DNA of 40,671 nt from Clostridia bacterium (GTDB lineage: Bacteria; Bacillota; Clostridia; Lachnospirales; JAKSVV01): contig JAKSVV010000003.1 in NCBI GenBank assembly GCA_024407775.1, forward strand, positions 1-40,671, written 5' to 3'. Of this stretch, positions 33,953-40,671 are shown piece by piece (within the stretch, counting starts at the first letter, position 1; each line of letters begins with the position of its first letter). The notes beneath the pieces are model-generated. The model searched no databases and had not been told where the DNA came from. It saw only the letters and a list, made by a program, of their open reading frames with translations. The translations under genes and the position numbers were made by a program.

Positions 33953-36370
33953 TTAATTTTTATTTAATTTAAATTTATTAAATATTTTTATTATACCTTC
34001 AGCTATAACTTCACCACATTTTTTTAAGTAATCATTATTAATAATTTTTTCATGATCTTCAATGTTATTTAATACTCCAACTTCAAGTAATGCTGTTGGT
34101 ACATTGCTTTCTCTAACGAATGCAACACCATTTACTTCACTCTTTCTGCAGTCTAAATAATCTAATTCTTTTTCACCATTATTAAAATAACTACCTTCTG
34201 TTTCGCTAACAAAATAATCAACTAATTCTTCAGCTAATTTTCTGTTACTCATTCCGTTATAGTTTGTTCCTTTTGTATTTTTTTCATCATTAAAAACTAT
34301 TTCTGTTCCATAATAACTTGTTACATTACATGGTTCATTTTTATAATTTTTATCTCTAACAATATCTAAATTTTTATCATAAACTTTATTAGCTGTCATT
34401 GAATTTATATGAACACTAATTGCTGCATCTGGTTTAATACTATTAGCCATCATCCAACGACCATTTATTAATTTTCTTGAATCATCTAAACTTGAAATAT
34501 AGTTATTCATTTTTGTATCTGATTCTCTTGTTAGATATACTTTTATATTTGAATTATCTAATAGATAATCATATGCTACGTCTACAATTTTTTTAGTTAA
34601 TACATGTTCATCATAAACATTAACACTATCTACTGTTGGACCACCATATGATCTATCACTAGTTCCTTCATTACCTACTGCGTGACCTGCATCAAGATAT
34701 AATACTTCATCATACATATCTCCAGGTGCACCTATTTTTATTTCTATGCCATCGGAAATTTTACTAACATTGATAGCAAGAATTCTATTATTTGTTCCAT
34801 TAAATTTTATTACTGTGTGATACTTTGAATTTCTTCTTTCGTTATAAATTTTAAAACTTTCTAATACATCATCCTTTGAGTTAAAAGTATCAAGTCCTAT
34901 TTCATCTTCATAGTTATTATTAAAATCTACTTCATAAATTCCATTCATGTAATCTTCTGTTACATTAATATTTTTTATATTTAGATTTTTTAATTTACTA
35001 TCATGTAATTTTATAACTTTAATATCATCACTATTTGAATAATCTAAATTTTTAAAATTATATTTTGTAATTGTAATTTTAATTTTATTTGGATTAATTT
35101 TTTCTGTTTTATAATTATAAAGTTTATTTAAATCTAAAACTAATCTTAGATATGTATCATTATTTCCTATACGAACATCTTTTATAAAATTAGAATTAGA
35201 AATTTTATTTGTTCCATCTTTATAATCTTTACTGATGTTAATTAGATCAATGTATAATCTATAATCATCTGTTAAAAGTTTAGCTACTCCATCAATAGTA
35301 TTATTTGCTTCGATAGTAAAATATGCTTCATCTTTTTCTTCATTTTCTTCATAAGTCATTTTTTCTATGACTGTTTTATATATTTTAATATAAATATATT
35401 TTCTATCATTTGATAATGATACATTATAATTTGCATGTGTTACTTTTAATGTTGTAACTGCTCTTAGATATCCATCGTGTTCTCCAAAGTACATATTAAG
35501 ACATGATGGGTTAGATGCAAATTCAACTTTATAGTTATCATCTTGATTTACTTTTTTCATACATCCATTTAATATTGCATTAGGAATATCAAGAACTAAT
35601 TTATTATCAAGTTCTGTTACATTTACATTTGTAATTCTTCCATCAGCATGTAATATTAATTCAACGTAATCATCATTTTTATAATTTGTTTTTAATGCAT
35701 CAATAGTTACTTCTTTGTTTTCTTCATAACTAATTTTTGTTTCATCTATTTTAGTTTTATTATTACTTTTCCATTCTTTAAAAATTTTATCACTAGATGA
35801 TTCATCATTTTCTTTTTCATCATTGTTTTCATTTTCATCTAATAATTCTTCTGGAATTTTTTCATCAGAAATTTCATTATAACGAATATCAACTGTTCTT
35901 GTTTCTTGTATCCAGTTAACTTCTGCTCCTAAACTTTCTGATATAGCTCTTATTGGAACCATTGTTTTATTGTTAATAATTTTTGCTGGCACATCTAATA
36001 TTATTTCTTTTAGTTCATTATCTTTTTCAACTTTTAAAATATTAGAATTTATTTTTGCTGTTACCTTAATACTGTCATTTGTTACTACTGCTTCATAAGT
36101 ATCTTGTACCCAGTCAACAGTACAATTCATTTCTTCAAACACTTCACGAAAAGGAACAAGTGTTCTTTCACTCATAATGATAGCTGGCATTTCTTTTGTT
36201 GTAACTAAGTTATCATTAAGTTTAATAACAACTTCTTCAGCATTATATTTTATAGTTTTATTATCAATATTTAAATCCATAATTATTGTACTTGCTTGTA
36301 CATTTTTTGTTAGAATAAAAAAGCAAAATAAAAATGTTAAAATTATTGTTTTAAATTTATAATTTCGCAT
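33953..36370 (-). CDS. Secreted N-acetylmuramoyl-L-alanine amidase with copper-amine-oxidase-N-like and AMIN-like domains
   Basis: The enzyme cleaves the bond between N-acetylmuramic acid and the stem peptide of peptidoglycan. The protein has 805 residues: a signal peptide (1-26), two copper-amine-oxidase-N-like repeats (about 35-155; ERTLVPFREVFEEM and NKTMVPIRAISESLGAEV), a Glu/Asn/Asp-rich linker (155-200), AMIN-like segments (about 215-530) and an Amidase_3 domain (about 550-800). Zinc and catalytic residues are visible: LDAGHA (His about 560), YDEHVL (Glu about 586), ISVHINS (His about 653) and LLEVGVLNN (Glu about 765). AAGGGG precedes the ATG. It is upstream of the T4SS genes on the same strand but has its own promoter, so a link to secretion is only positional. 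Confidence 0.9.
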   Translation of the reverse strand: MRNYKFKTIILTFLFCFFILTKNVQASTIIMDLNIDNKTIKYNAEEVVIKLNDNLVTTKEMPAIIMSERTLVPFREVFEEMNCTVDWVQDTYEAVVTNDSIKVTAKINSNILKVEKDNELKEIILDVPAKIINNKTMVPIRAISESLGAEVNWIQETRTVDIRYNEISDEKIPEELLDENENNDEKENDESSSDKIFKEWKSNNKTKIDETKISYEENKEVTIDALKTNYKNDDYVELILHADGRITNVNVTELDNKLVLDIPNAILNGCMKKVNQDDNYKVEFASNPSCLNMYFGEHDGYLRAVTTLKVTHANYNVSLSNDRKYIYIKIYKTVIEKMTYEENEEKDEAYFTIEANNTIDGVAKLLTDDYRLYIDLINISKDYKDGTNKISNSNFIKDVRIGNNDTYLRLVLDLNKLYNYKTEKINPNKIKITITKYNFKNLDYSNSDDIKVIKLHDSKLKNLNIKNINVTEDYMNGIYEVDFNNNYEDEIGLDTFNSKDDVLESFKIYNERRNSKYHTVIKFNGTNNRILAINVSKISDGIEIKIGAPGDMYDEVLYLDAGHAVGNEGTSDRSYGGPTVDSVNVYDEHVLTKKIVDVAYDYLLDNSNIKVYLTRESDTKMNNYISSLDDSRKLINGRWMMANSIKPDAAISVHINSMTANKVYDKNLDIVRDKNYKNEPCNVTSYYGTEIVFNDEKNTKGTNYNGMSNRKLAEELVDYFVSETEGSYFNNGEKELDYLDCRKSEVNGVAFVRESNVPTALLEVGVLNNIEDHEKIINNDYLKKCGEVIAEGIIKIFNKFKLNKN

Positions 36371-36397
36371 ACCTATCCCCTTATATCATTATTATAA

Positions 36398-36425
36398 ATT
36401 ATAGACTAAAAAAAAGTAATTACAA
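36398..36425 (-). promoter_or_regulatory. Promoter of the amidase gene
   Basis: On the minus strand TTGTAA (36420-36425), a 16-base spacer and TATAAT (36398-36403) give a start near 36391, about 20 bases before the ATG. The spacing matches the other promoters in the window. Confidence 0.55.
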
Positions 36426-36454
36426 CAAAAATCAGTGATAAAAAATCATAAAAA

Positions 36455-36488
36455 TAAACCTTATAAATATTAGAATTTATAAGGTTTA
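36455..36488 (-). terminator. Terminator of tadA
   Basis: The arms AACCTTATAAAT and ATTTATAAGGTT pair around a short loop (36456-36486). It lies about 15 bases past the tadA stop and is T-rich on the transcribed strand. Confidence 0.7.
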
Positions 36489-36500
36489 TTTTATGATTAA

Positions 36501-36998
36501 TTATTTTAATTTTTTAATTTTATTTTTATATAATTTTTGATATTTTTTAGTTCTTAAATCTTTGAAAAATTTTACTAAAATTTCGCTACATTCTTTTTCT
36601 AAAACACCATCTTTTATCTTAACATGAGGTGCCATTTTTTCATGAGAAAATACATCCATGACAGAACCTGCACAACCGTTATTTTCTGACTTTGCACCAT
36701 ATACTACTTTGCTAATTCTTGATTGAATAATTGCGCCAGAACACATAATACATGGTTCTAGAGTAACATACATTACGCAGTCTTTTAGATACCAATCTTT
36801 TAGTTTTTTGCAAGCCTTGTTAATTGCTAGTATTTCAGCATGACATAATGCATTATTTTTCTTGTTTCTAGTGTTAAAACTTTTAGCAATAACTTTATTA
36901 TTTTTTACTATTACGCATCCGACTGGTACATCATCAGTCTTTAAACTTTTCTTAGCAAGATCAAGTGCCATCATCATATATTTTTCATCATTATTCAT
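36501..36998 (-). CDS. tadA: tRNA-specific adenosine deaminase TadA
   Basis: TadA converts the wobble adenosine of tRNA-Arg(ACG) to inosine. The 165-residue protein starts at ATG 36998, with AGAGGT upstream. The frame stays open 46 codons further upstream, but that extension covers the promoter of the divergent RNA and lacks family similarity, so it is rejected. The zinc and catalytic motifs are complete: LCHAEILAI (His53, Glu55) and LEPCIMCSGAI (Cys83, Cys86). DVPVGCVIVKN (23-33) and SKVVYGAKS are also typical. The length is usual for the family. In many Firmicutes tadA is followed by the SRP RNA gene and dnaX; here it is not. Confidence 0.95.
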   Translation of the reverse strand: MNNDEKYMMMALDLAKKSLKTDDVPVGCVIVKNNKVIAKSFNTRNKKNNALCHAEILAINKACKKLKDWYLKDCVMYVTLEPCIMCSGAIIQSRISKVVYGAKSENNGCAGSVMDVFSHEKMAPHVKIKDGVLEKECSEILVKFFKDLRTKKYQKLYKNKIKKLK

Positions 36999-37045
36999 AT
37001 CAATACCTCTCTTTAAAATTAGATGAATTCTAGCCATTTTCAATG

Positions 37046-37074
37046 TTGACATTAGTATACATTTAGTATATAAT
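37046..37074 (+). promoter_or_regulatory. Consensus-perfect promoter driving a non-coding RNA
   Basis: TTGACA (37046-37051), exactly 17 bases and TATAAT (37069-37074) match the housekeeping sigma consensus at every position. This is the strongest promoter I see in the window. It points away from tadA, into a region with no plus-strand gene. Confidence 0.85.
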
Positions 37075-37079
37075 TGCGA

Positions 37080-37364
37080 TAGTCGATGAAATGCGACGCT
37101 TATAGCATGTTTTGGGGGAAGGTTTATTGACAACACGACTTCAACAATAGGAAGTTATATTGGGGGATTGAAACTCCGGAAGTTTCTTTTTTCCTTTATA
37201 AACCCTTAGGCAACCTCGATTGGCCAATTGGGGTTTAAGCTTTCTTCGGTTTATTCATTTAAATATGAATAGAGAAAAAGATTTGATAGGACTGATTATT
37301 ATACTTGCAAGTAACTGTTTTTAGGTTATGCGCAGATCTAACTATGGCTCTCAAATCTTTTTTT
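37080..37364 (+). ncRNA. Unclassified structured non-coding RNA, about 285 nt
   Basis: The region starts about six bases after the perfect promoter and ends at a T-run (37358-37364). It has no open frame worth noting and is clearly less AT-rich than its surroundings. Visible helices are GTCG/CGAC near the 5' end; ACTTC/GAAGT (near 37140-37160); GAAACT-CCGGA-AGTTTC (near 37168-37184) followed by a T-run that could be an early stop; AAACCC/GGGGTTT enclosing GGCAA/TTGGCC (near 37200-37240); and a terminal AGATTTGA (37279-37286) / TCAAATCT (37351-37358) stem closing a 64-base domain. I do not find the marks of tmRNA, RNase P, SRP RNA or T-box. The remainder, 37365-37505, is plain AT-rich sequence with nothing visible. 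Confidence 0.6.
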
Positions 37365-37505
37365 ATTGCAAAAATTTAATTAGTTATTTTTCATATATAA
37401 ATAAATATCCAAAACATTATCACAATATTTATTATTACATTAATTATTAACACATGATTTTTTGAAAATAAAATTTTCTATATAAAAATTTATTATTAAA
37501 ACATA

Positions 37506-37542
37506 AAAAATGAATCTAAAAATATTTTTAGATTCATTTTTT
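37506..37542 (-). terminator. Terminator of the acyltransferase gene
   Basis: Positions 37511-37536 are a perfect 26-base palindrome beginning TGAATCTAAAAA, flanked by an A-run and a T-run. It lies just after the plsC stop. Confidence 0.85.
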
Positions 37543-37559
37543 ATTTTCATTTTTATATT

Positions 37560-38294
37560 TTAGTTATTAACTGGTCTTCTTCCATCATCAATTATCTTTT
37601 TAACTTTGTCAGGAAATGCTCTAAAATCTTCTTTAGTAAAATCTTTTGTATCTATTGGTTTTCCAATGGTTACGTTGATTGTACCTGGTTTAATTTTATT
37701 ATTATTTTCTTCCATAAGTTTATATGATCCTTCAATGGATACAGGTATAACTGGTACTTTTGTTTTTTCAACAATTTTAAATACACCAGTTTTAAATGTA
37801 CCAATTTGTGATGACTTACTTCTTGTTCCTTCAGGAAATACTGCAATTGGTGTTCCTGCTGAAACTTGATCTTGTGCATACATAATTGACTTTAATGCTT
37901 CTCTTGGATTTTTTCTATCAATAAAAATTCCTCCCATGATAGCAAGCCAATCTCCAATAAGTGGCCATGATCCTAATTCTTTTTTAGCAATAAATCCTAC
38001 TCTTCTTTTTCCCATTGCATACATAACTGTAACAGCATCAAAGTTACCTTGATGGTTACTCATAACTACGAATGGTCCTTCATCTGGAATGTTTTCTTTT
38101 CCTATTACATCGATGTTTATTCCAGCTCTATTTAATGTTCCTTCTAAAGATTTAATTACATATTTATTCATTAAAAAATCTTCAGCTTCTTTTACTTTAC
38201 CTTCATCTAAAAGTTTTTTTGCTTTTTTTATTCCACCATGATATATGGCCATACGACTTAATCCATAAGAAAATGTACTTATTGTTCTAAACAT
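37560..38294 (-). CDS. plsC: 1-acyl-sn-glycerol-3-phosphate acyltransferase (PlsC family)
   Basis: The enzyme adds the second acyl chain to lysophosphatidic acid at the membrane, making phosphatidic acid. The 244 residues hold the NHxxxxD catalytic motif (SNHQGNFD, His81 and Asp86), the GGIFIDR motif (121-127), the substrate-binding FPEGTRS (153-159) and the VPVIPVSI motif near 180. The N-terminal 60 residues include a hydrophobic start and a charged helical stretch. AAGGAG lies eight bases before the ATG. It is a single-gene unit between a terminator and the 6S RNA gene. With the phosphatidyltransferase at 2523 it gives two phospholipid synthesis steps in the window, though they are not linked. 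Confidence 0.92.
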   Translation of the reverse strand: MFRTISTFSYGLSRMAIYHGGIKKAKKLLDEGKVKEAEDFLMNKYVIKSLEGTLNRAGINIDVIGKENIPDEGPFVVMSNHQGNFDAVTVMYAMGKRRVGFIAKKELGSWPLIGDWLAIMGGIFIDRKNPREALKSIMYAQDQVSAGTPIAVFPEGTRSKSSQIGTFKTGVFKIVEKTKVPVIPVSIEGSYKLMEENNNKIKPGTINVTIGKPIDTKDFTKEDFRAFPDKVKKIIDDGRRPVNN

Positions 38295-38335
38295 TTTTTA
38301 TCTCCTTTTATATATAGCAATATAAATTTTTTCAT

Positions 38336-38520
38336 AAAAAAAGCCCAAAATGCCGTTTTCCTGAATTTTGACCTAGCTCTCGCTAGGTGGGCTTCCTCAC
38401 ATTAGTCCGCAACAGTCCACTAAAAATAATGAGGCTTTGTTTTAGCTAACAATTATTAGAATCCCTTTTCAAATTTGTAGGTTCAAAATGCAGGATTTTC
38501 GCACATCCCAGGTCCTACTT
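38336..38520 (-). ncRNA. ssrS: 6S RNA
   Basis: 6S RNA mimics an open promoter and binds the housekeeping RNA polymerase. The 5' part reads CTGGGATGTGCG and the 3' part ACGGCATTTTGGG. These correspond to the closing stem of 6S RNA (E. coli CUGAGAUGUUCGC with GCGGCAUCUCGGAG). Inside, CCTGCATTTTGAACCTA pairs with TAGGTCAAAATTCAGG, giving the long rod, and a perfect ACCTAGC-GAGA-GCTAGGT hairpin lies on the 3' strand and competes with part of it. The 185-base length fits. It ends in a T-run and starts behind its own promoter. The exact 5' end is uncertain by a few bases. Confidence 0.8.
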
Positions 38521-38522
38521 AA

Positions 38523-38550
38523 ATAATATCATATTTTTAAAATTTGTAAA
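38523..38550 (-). promoter_or_regulatory. Promoter of 6S RNA
   Basis: On the minus strand TTTACA (38545-38550), a 16-base spacer and TATTAT (38523-38528) predict a start at about 38516-38518. Confidence 0.55.
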
Positions 38551-38555
38551 GGCAT

Positions 38556-38588
38556 TTAAAAAAGTCTTACAATTGTAAGACTTTTTAA
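38556..38588 (-). terminator. Terminator of the tandem-repeat protein gene
   Basis: Positions 38561-38584 are a perfect palindrome (AAAGTCTTACAA and its complement) flanked by A-rich and T-rich runs. It lies 33 bases past the stop codon at 38621 and just upstream of the 6S promoter. Confidence 0.8.
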
Positions 38589-38620
38589 TCTATAAAATTT
38601 TATTCTTATTATTAAATTAA

Positions 38621-39436
38621 TTATTCTAAGCAATCACCATCAAGTTCATTTGATTTATTTTCTTTTTCTTCTTCACCTACATTTGAAATGAATTCAGCAA
38701 TTTCTTCAGGTGACCAATTAGCTATATCATTATCATCTATTTCTTCATTATCACCATAGAATAATGATTCATCAACATCTAAAATTGGTTCTAATCTTCT
38801 TGGTTCTTCATAATCTAGATCCTTGTTAGTTCCTGAAATTTGTGGTGTTGGAACATCTAAGATTGGTTCTAGTTTTCTTGGTTCAACATAATCTAAATCT
38901 TTATTTGTTCCTGTAATTTGTGGTGTTGGAACATCTAAGATTGGTTCTAGAACTTTTCTTTCTCCAGTATATTCTAAGTCTTTATTAGTTCCTGTTATTT
39001 GTGGTTCTTGATCAAACATTATCATATCAAGACCTGCATCTTTTACCCCTAATTTAATACAAGTTTCTTTAAATGTATCATAATATTCTCTATCTCCAAA
39101 GCCATAACCTCTTTGTTCTTCTAATCTCATAACCTTATTTGCTACATCTAATCTTTTAGATACTTCTTCAGGTTTTAATCCATATTTTTCAGCACATCTA
39201 AGTTCTGCTTTATATTTTGTATTTTCATCTAGGTTTTGACTTTCTTTTCCGTATGCATCTAATTTAATAGAATAAGCTATTATAAATTTAGTTTTATCAA
39301 TATCATATTCTTCTTCATTTCTCATTACAGCTAATGTTTTTGCTGTATCTTCCCAATCTATTTTTACACCAAACAATAGATCTTGTTTTACACTATTCAT
39401 ATAGTTAATTAAATATTTATTATCTACTAGTTCCAT
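38621..39436 (-). CDS. Unknown acidic protein with three tandem 26-residue repeats
   Basis: The 271-residue protein starts at ATG 39436. GGAGG is six bases upstream; the frame extends 19 codons further but without a binding site. The first 140 residues look helical and soluble (for example CAEKYGLKPEEVSKRLDVA). Then come three repeats with the pattern PQITGTNKDLDY..R.LEPILDV. The C-terminus is strongly acidic (Asp/Glu-rich). There is no signal peptide or membrane helix, so it is cytoplasmic. I do not recognise the family. The repeats look like short linear motifs in a disordered region, perhaps for binding a partner several times. It stands alone between terminators. Confidence 0.65.
   Translation of the reverse strand: MELVDNKYLINYMNSVKQDLLFGVKIDWEDTAKTLAVMRNEEEYDIDKTKFIIAYSIKLDAYGKESQNLDENTKYKAELRCAEKYGLKPEEVSKRLDVANKVMRLEEQRGYGFGDREYYDTFKETCIKLGVKDAGLDMIMFDQEPQITGTNKDLEYTGERKVLEPILDVPTPQITGTNKDLDYVEPRKLEPILDVPTPQISGTNKDLDYEEPRRLEPILDVDESLFYGDNEEIDDNDIANWSPEEIAEFISNVGEEEKENKSNELDGDCLE
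38763..38999 (-). repeat. Tandem 78/78/81-base repeats inside the unknown gene
   Basis: Three in-frame units (38763-38840, 38841-38918 and 38919-38999) encode the 26-27-residue repeats. The similarity is high at the DNA level too (TGTGGTGTTGGAACATCTAA recurs exactly 78 bases apart), which points to recent duplication. Unit number may vary among strains. Confidence 0.85.
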
Positions 39437-39548
39437 AACTACCTCCAATAAATCATATATGAATATTATAACATAATTGGAATATATTGTCAATACTTTA
39501 TTTGATATGGAAATTGTCTAAAATCAGTTCAAATCCTTATAAATACAA

Positions 39549-39602
39549 GAAAAATAGCCTATAAAACTCACTTTTTTTGAGTTTTATAAGGCTATTTTTT
39601 AT
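39549..39602 (-). terminator. Strong hairpin terminator
   Basis: A stem of about 18 bp with one bulged base pairs 39552-39570 with 39578-39597, flanked by an A-run and a T-run. It is about 130 bases past the stop of the partial gene at 39729. The rest of the 290-base spacer is AT-rich with no feature seen. Confidence 0.75.
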
Positions 39603-39728
39603 GTATAATTTCCAAAATATTTACCAAAATCTATGTATCCCTTTATTTATCAAGCATATAGGGATTTTTTTATAAAATTTTGAATTTTTCCTTCTATTAT
39701 ATATATATTTATTTATATATAGTTTTTA

Positions 39729-40671
39729 TTATTTGTTTTCAGTCATGTTAGATCTTAATTCATTAAGTTTATTCATTGCATCTTCTGGAATAATTTTTGG
39801 CATACCATATTCTTCATATACTCTTTCAAAGTTTGGTATGTTTATCATTAGTTCTTTATTAATTACAATTTGAATATTTCTATCATCTAATTTTAATCTT
39901 ACTAAAACATTTTTATGTCCTAATGATTTTCTTAATAAGTTTAATGTATAAGTAAAATCATAAGCCACTATATTTTGATAAGGTGTTTTCTTTAAGTATA
40001 TTGAATTATAAATTGATGATGATGATTCACATATTTCTCCATAGTTATCTATATCATTATAGATTATTATTTCTTCTATTTTTGCTTTTTGAAAATGGAA
40101 GTCATCAAGATAAATTAACCAATCTAATATTGCTTCTATATTTTCTTTTTTATCTTTACTAATAAAACTAAAATGAGTTTTTGAATTTGAGAAATCATAT
40201 TTATCTGATACTTTTATACTTTTTAAAATTGTATCATATGCTTCACCTTTTGGATTAGGATCTATTTTTCCTCCTTCAAGATTATTAGTATCAATATAAG
40301 CTGTATGAATTACTTTGTTGTTATATCTATATTCAACTTCTTCAACACCCCAAGTATCTCTATCCATACCTCTATCAACAAATACTACATCATATCCACC
40401 TATGTTTATTATTTCTCCATAAGTACCCATGTATTCAACAACATAATCATTGTTAATTCTGCAAGAGAAATTACTATAATGAAGAGTCATTTTATTATCT
40501 TTGAAATCAAATCTTGTTGTTGGTTCATTAATTATTTTTTTAATATAATCTAATGGTTTACCTTCATAATTCAAATTAGATAATTTATCAAGAGATAATT
40601 CTAATACTCTTTCATCTATTGAAATATTATCTATATTGTTTTTAAGATCATTAATCTTATCATCAATTACC
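39729..40671 (-). CDS. Unknown soluble protein, 5' end cut off by the window edge
   Basis: At least 313 codons are present. The frame is open to the edge at 40671: an internal TTG at 40574 has no ribosome binding site, and the coding sequence continues upstream of it (IDERVLELSLDKLSNL). So the start lies outside. The protein is rich in Asn, Asp, Ile, Tyr and Lys, with no membrane helix and no recognised motif. A central stretch (GGYDVVFVDRGMDRDTWGVE) is predicted to be beta-rich. It ends with a charged helix. The function is unknown. Confidence 0.6.
   Translation of the reverse strand, partial: VIDDKINDLKNNIDNISIDERVLELSLDKLSNLNYEGKPLDYIKKIINEPTTRFDFKDNKMTLHYSNFSCRINNDYVVEYMGTYGEIINIGGYDVVFVDRGMDRDTWGVEEVEYRYNNKVIHTAYIDTNNLEGGKIDPNPKGEAYDTILKSIKVSDKYDFSNSKTHFSFISKDKKENIEAILDWLIYLDDFHFQKAKIEEIIIYNDIDNYGEICESSSSIYNSIYLKKTPYQNIVAYDFTYTLNLLRKSLGHKNVLVRLKLDDRNIQIVINKELMINIPNFERVYEEYGMPKIIPEDAMNKLNELRSNMTENK

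Noticed and set aside
36999-37136. In-frame 46-codon extension of tadA upstream of ATG 36998
   Set aside because: It has no family similarity, overlaps the perfect promoter of the divergent RNA, and the internal ATG has a good ribosome binding site.
37046-37364. SRP RNA, tmRNA, RNase P RNA or T-box as identity of the RNA next to tadA
   Set aside because: SRP RNA was expected because it often neighbours tadA, but the GGAAGGAAGCAG apical motif is absent. The tmRNA T-arm, the RNase P GAGGAAAGTC motif and the T-box motif are also absent on both strands.
39729-40574. Complete gene starting at TTG 40574
   Set aside because: There is no ribosome binding site, and the reading frame continues with protein-like sequence to the window edge, so the gene is partial.

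Overview
The window is AT-rich DNA from a low-GC Gram-positive bacterium. It looks like a Bacillota/Bacilli-type or Mollicutes-related uncultured lineage, probably host-associated. The evidence is the very A+T-rich spacers, strong AGGAGG-type ribosome binding sites, TTGnnn-N16/17-TATAAT promoters, simple hairpin-plus-T-run terminators, the standard genetic code (TGG for Trp, TAA/TAG stops) and a Gram-positive PrgI/VirB4 secretion module. No species can be named from the sequence. The window holds no integrase, relaxase, coupling protein, insertion sequence, CRISPR array or rRNA.

Layout. Positions 1-6000 are mixed housekeeping and signalling genes: the 5' part of an NAD-dependent DNA ligase (-), a response regulator (+), a CDP-alcohol phosphatidyltransferase (-), an HD-GYP protein with a degenerate receiver (-), tRNA-Thr(CGU) three bases behind a STAS-domain gene (-), and a TraX-family membrane protein (+). 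Positions 6127-33824, all on the minus strand, are a type IV secretion system (T4SS) locus of about 28 kb. Positions 33953-36370 are a large cell-wall amidase on the same strand. Positions 36501-40671 carry tadA, a strongly promoted unclassified structured RNA (+), a PlsC-type acyltransferase, 6S RNA, a tandem-repeat protein and a truncated unknown gene.

The T4SS locus, in transcription order, is: two anchored extracytoplasmic proteins (308 and 352 aa), a VirB2/TrbC-like pilin, PrgI, a membrane-anchored TraC-like protein, VirB4 ATPase, four VirB6/TrbL-type polytopic proteins (1399, 1474, 1580 and 748 aa), a 1024-aa anchored protein with an intact C39-like peptidase domain, a 158-aa anchored protein, a secreted lysozyme plus C39-like protein, and a 179-aa anchored protein. 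VirB4 would power assembly. PrgI and the VirB6 proteins would form the membrane channel. The lysozyme and peptidase domains, perhaps with the neighbouring amidase, would open the wall.

The most unusual feature is the row of four VirB6 paralogues. Each has a pilin-like two-helix hairpin before the VirB6 core and a long polar tail after it. Three also carry secreted N-terminal domains of roughly 500-700 residues. Also notable are a C39-like domain that has lost its catalytic Cys and His while its partner protein keeps both, an octamer G+T7 repeat in the leader of the first T4SS operon, and the 285-nt unclassified RNA. With no DNA-processing gene in view, the system may be a protein-secretion or contact apparatus, or the conjugation genes may lie outside the window.
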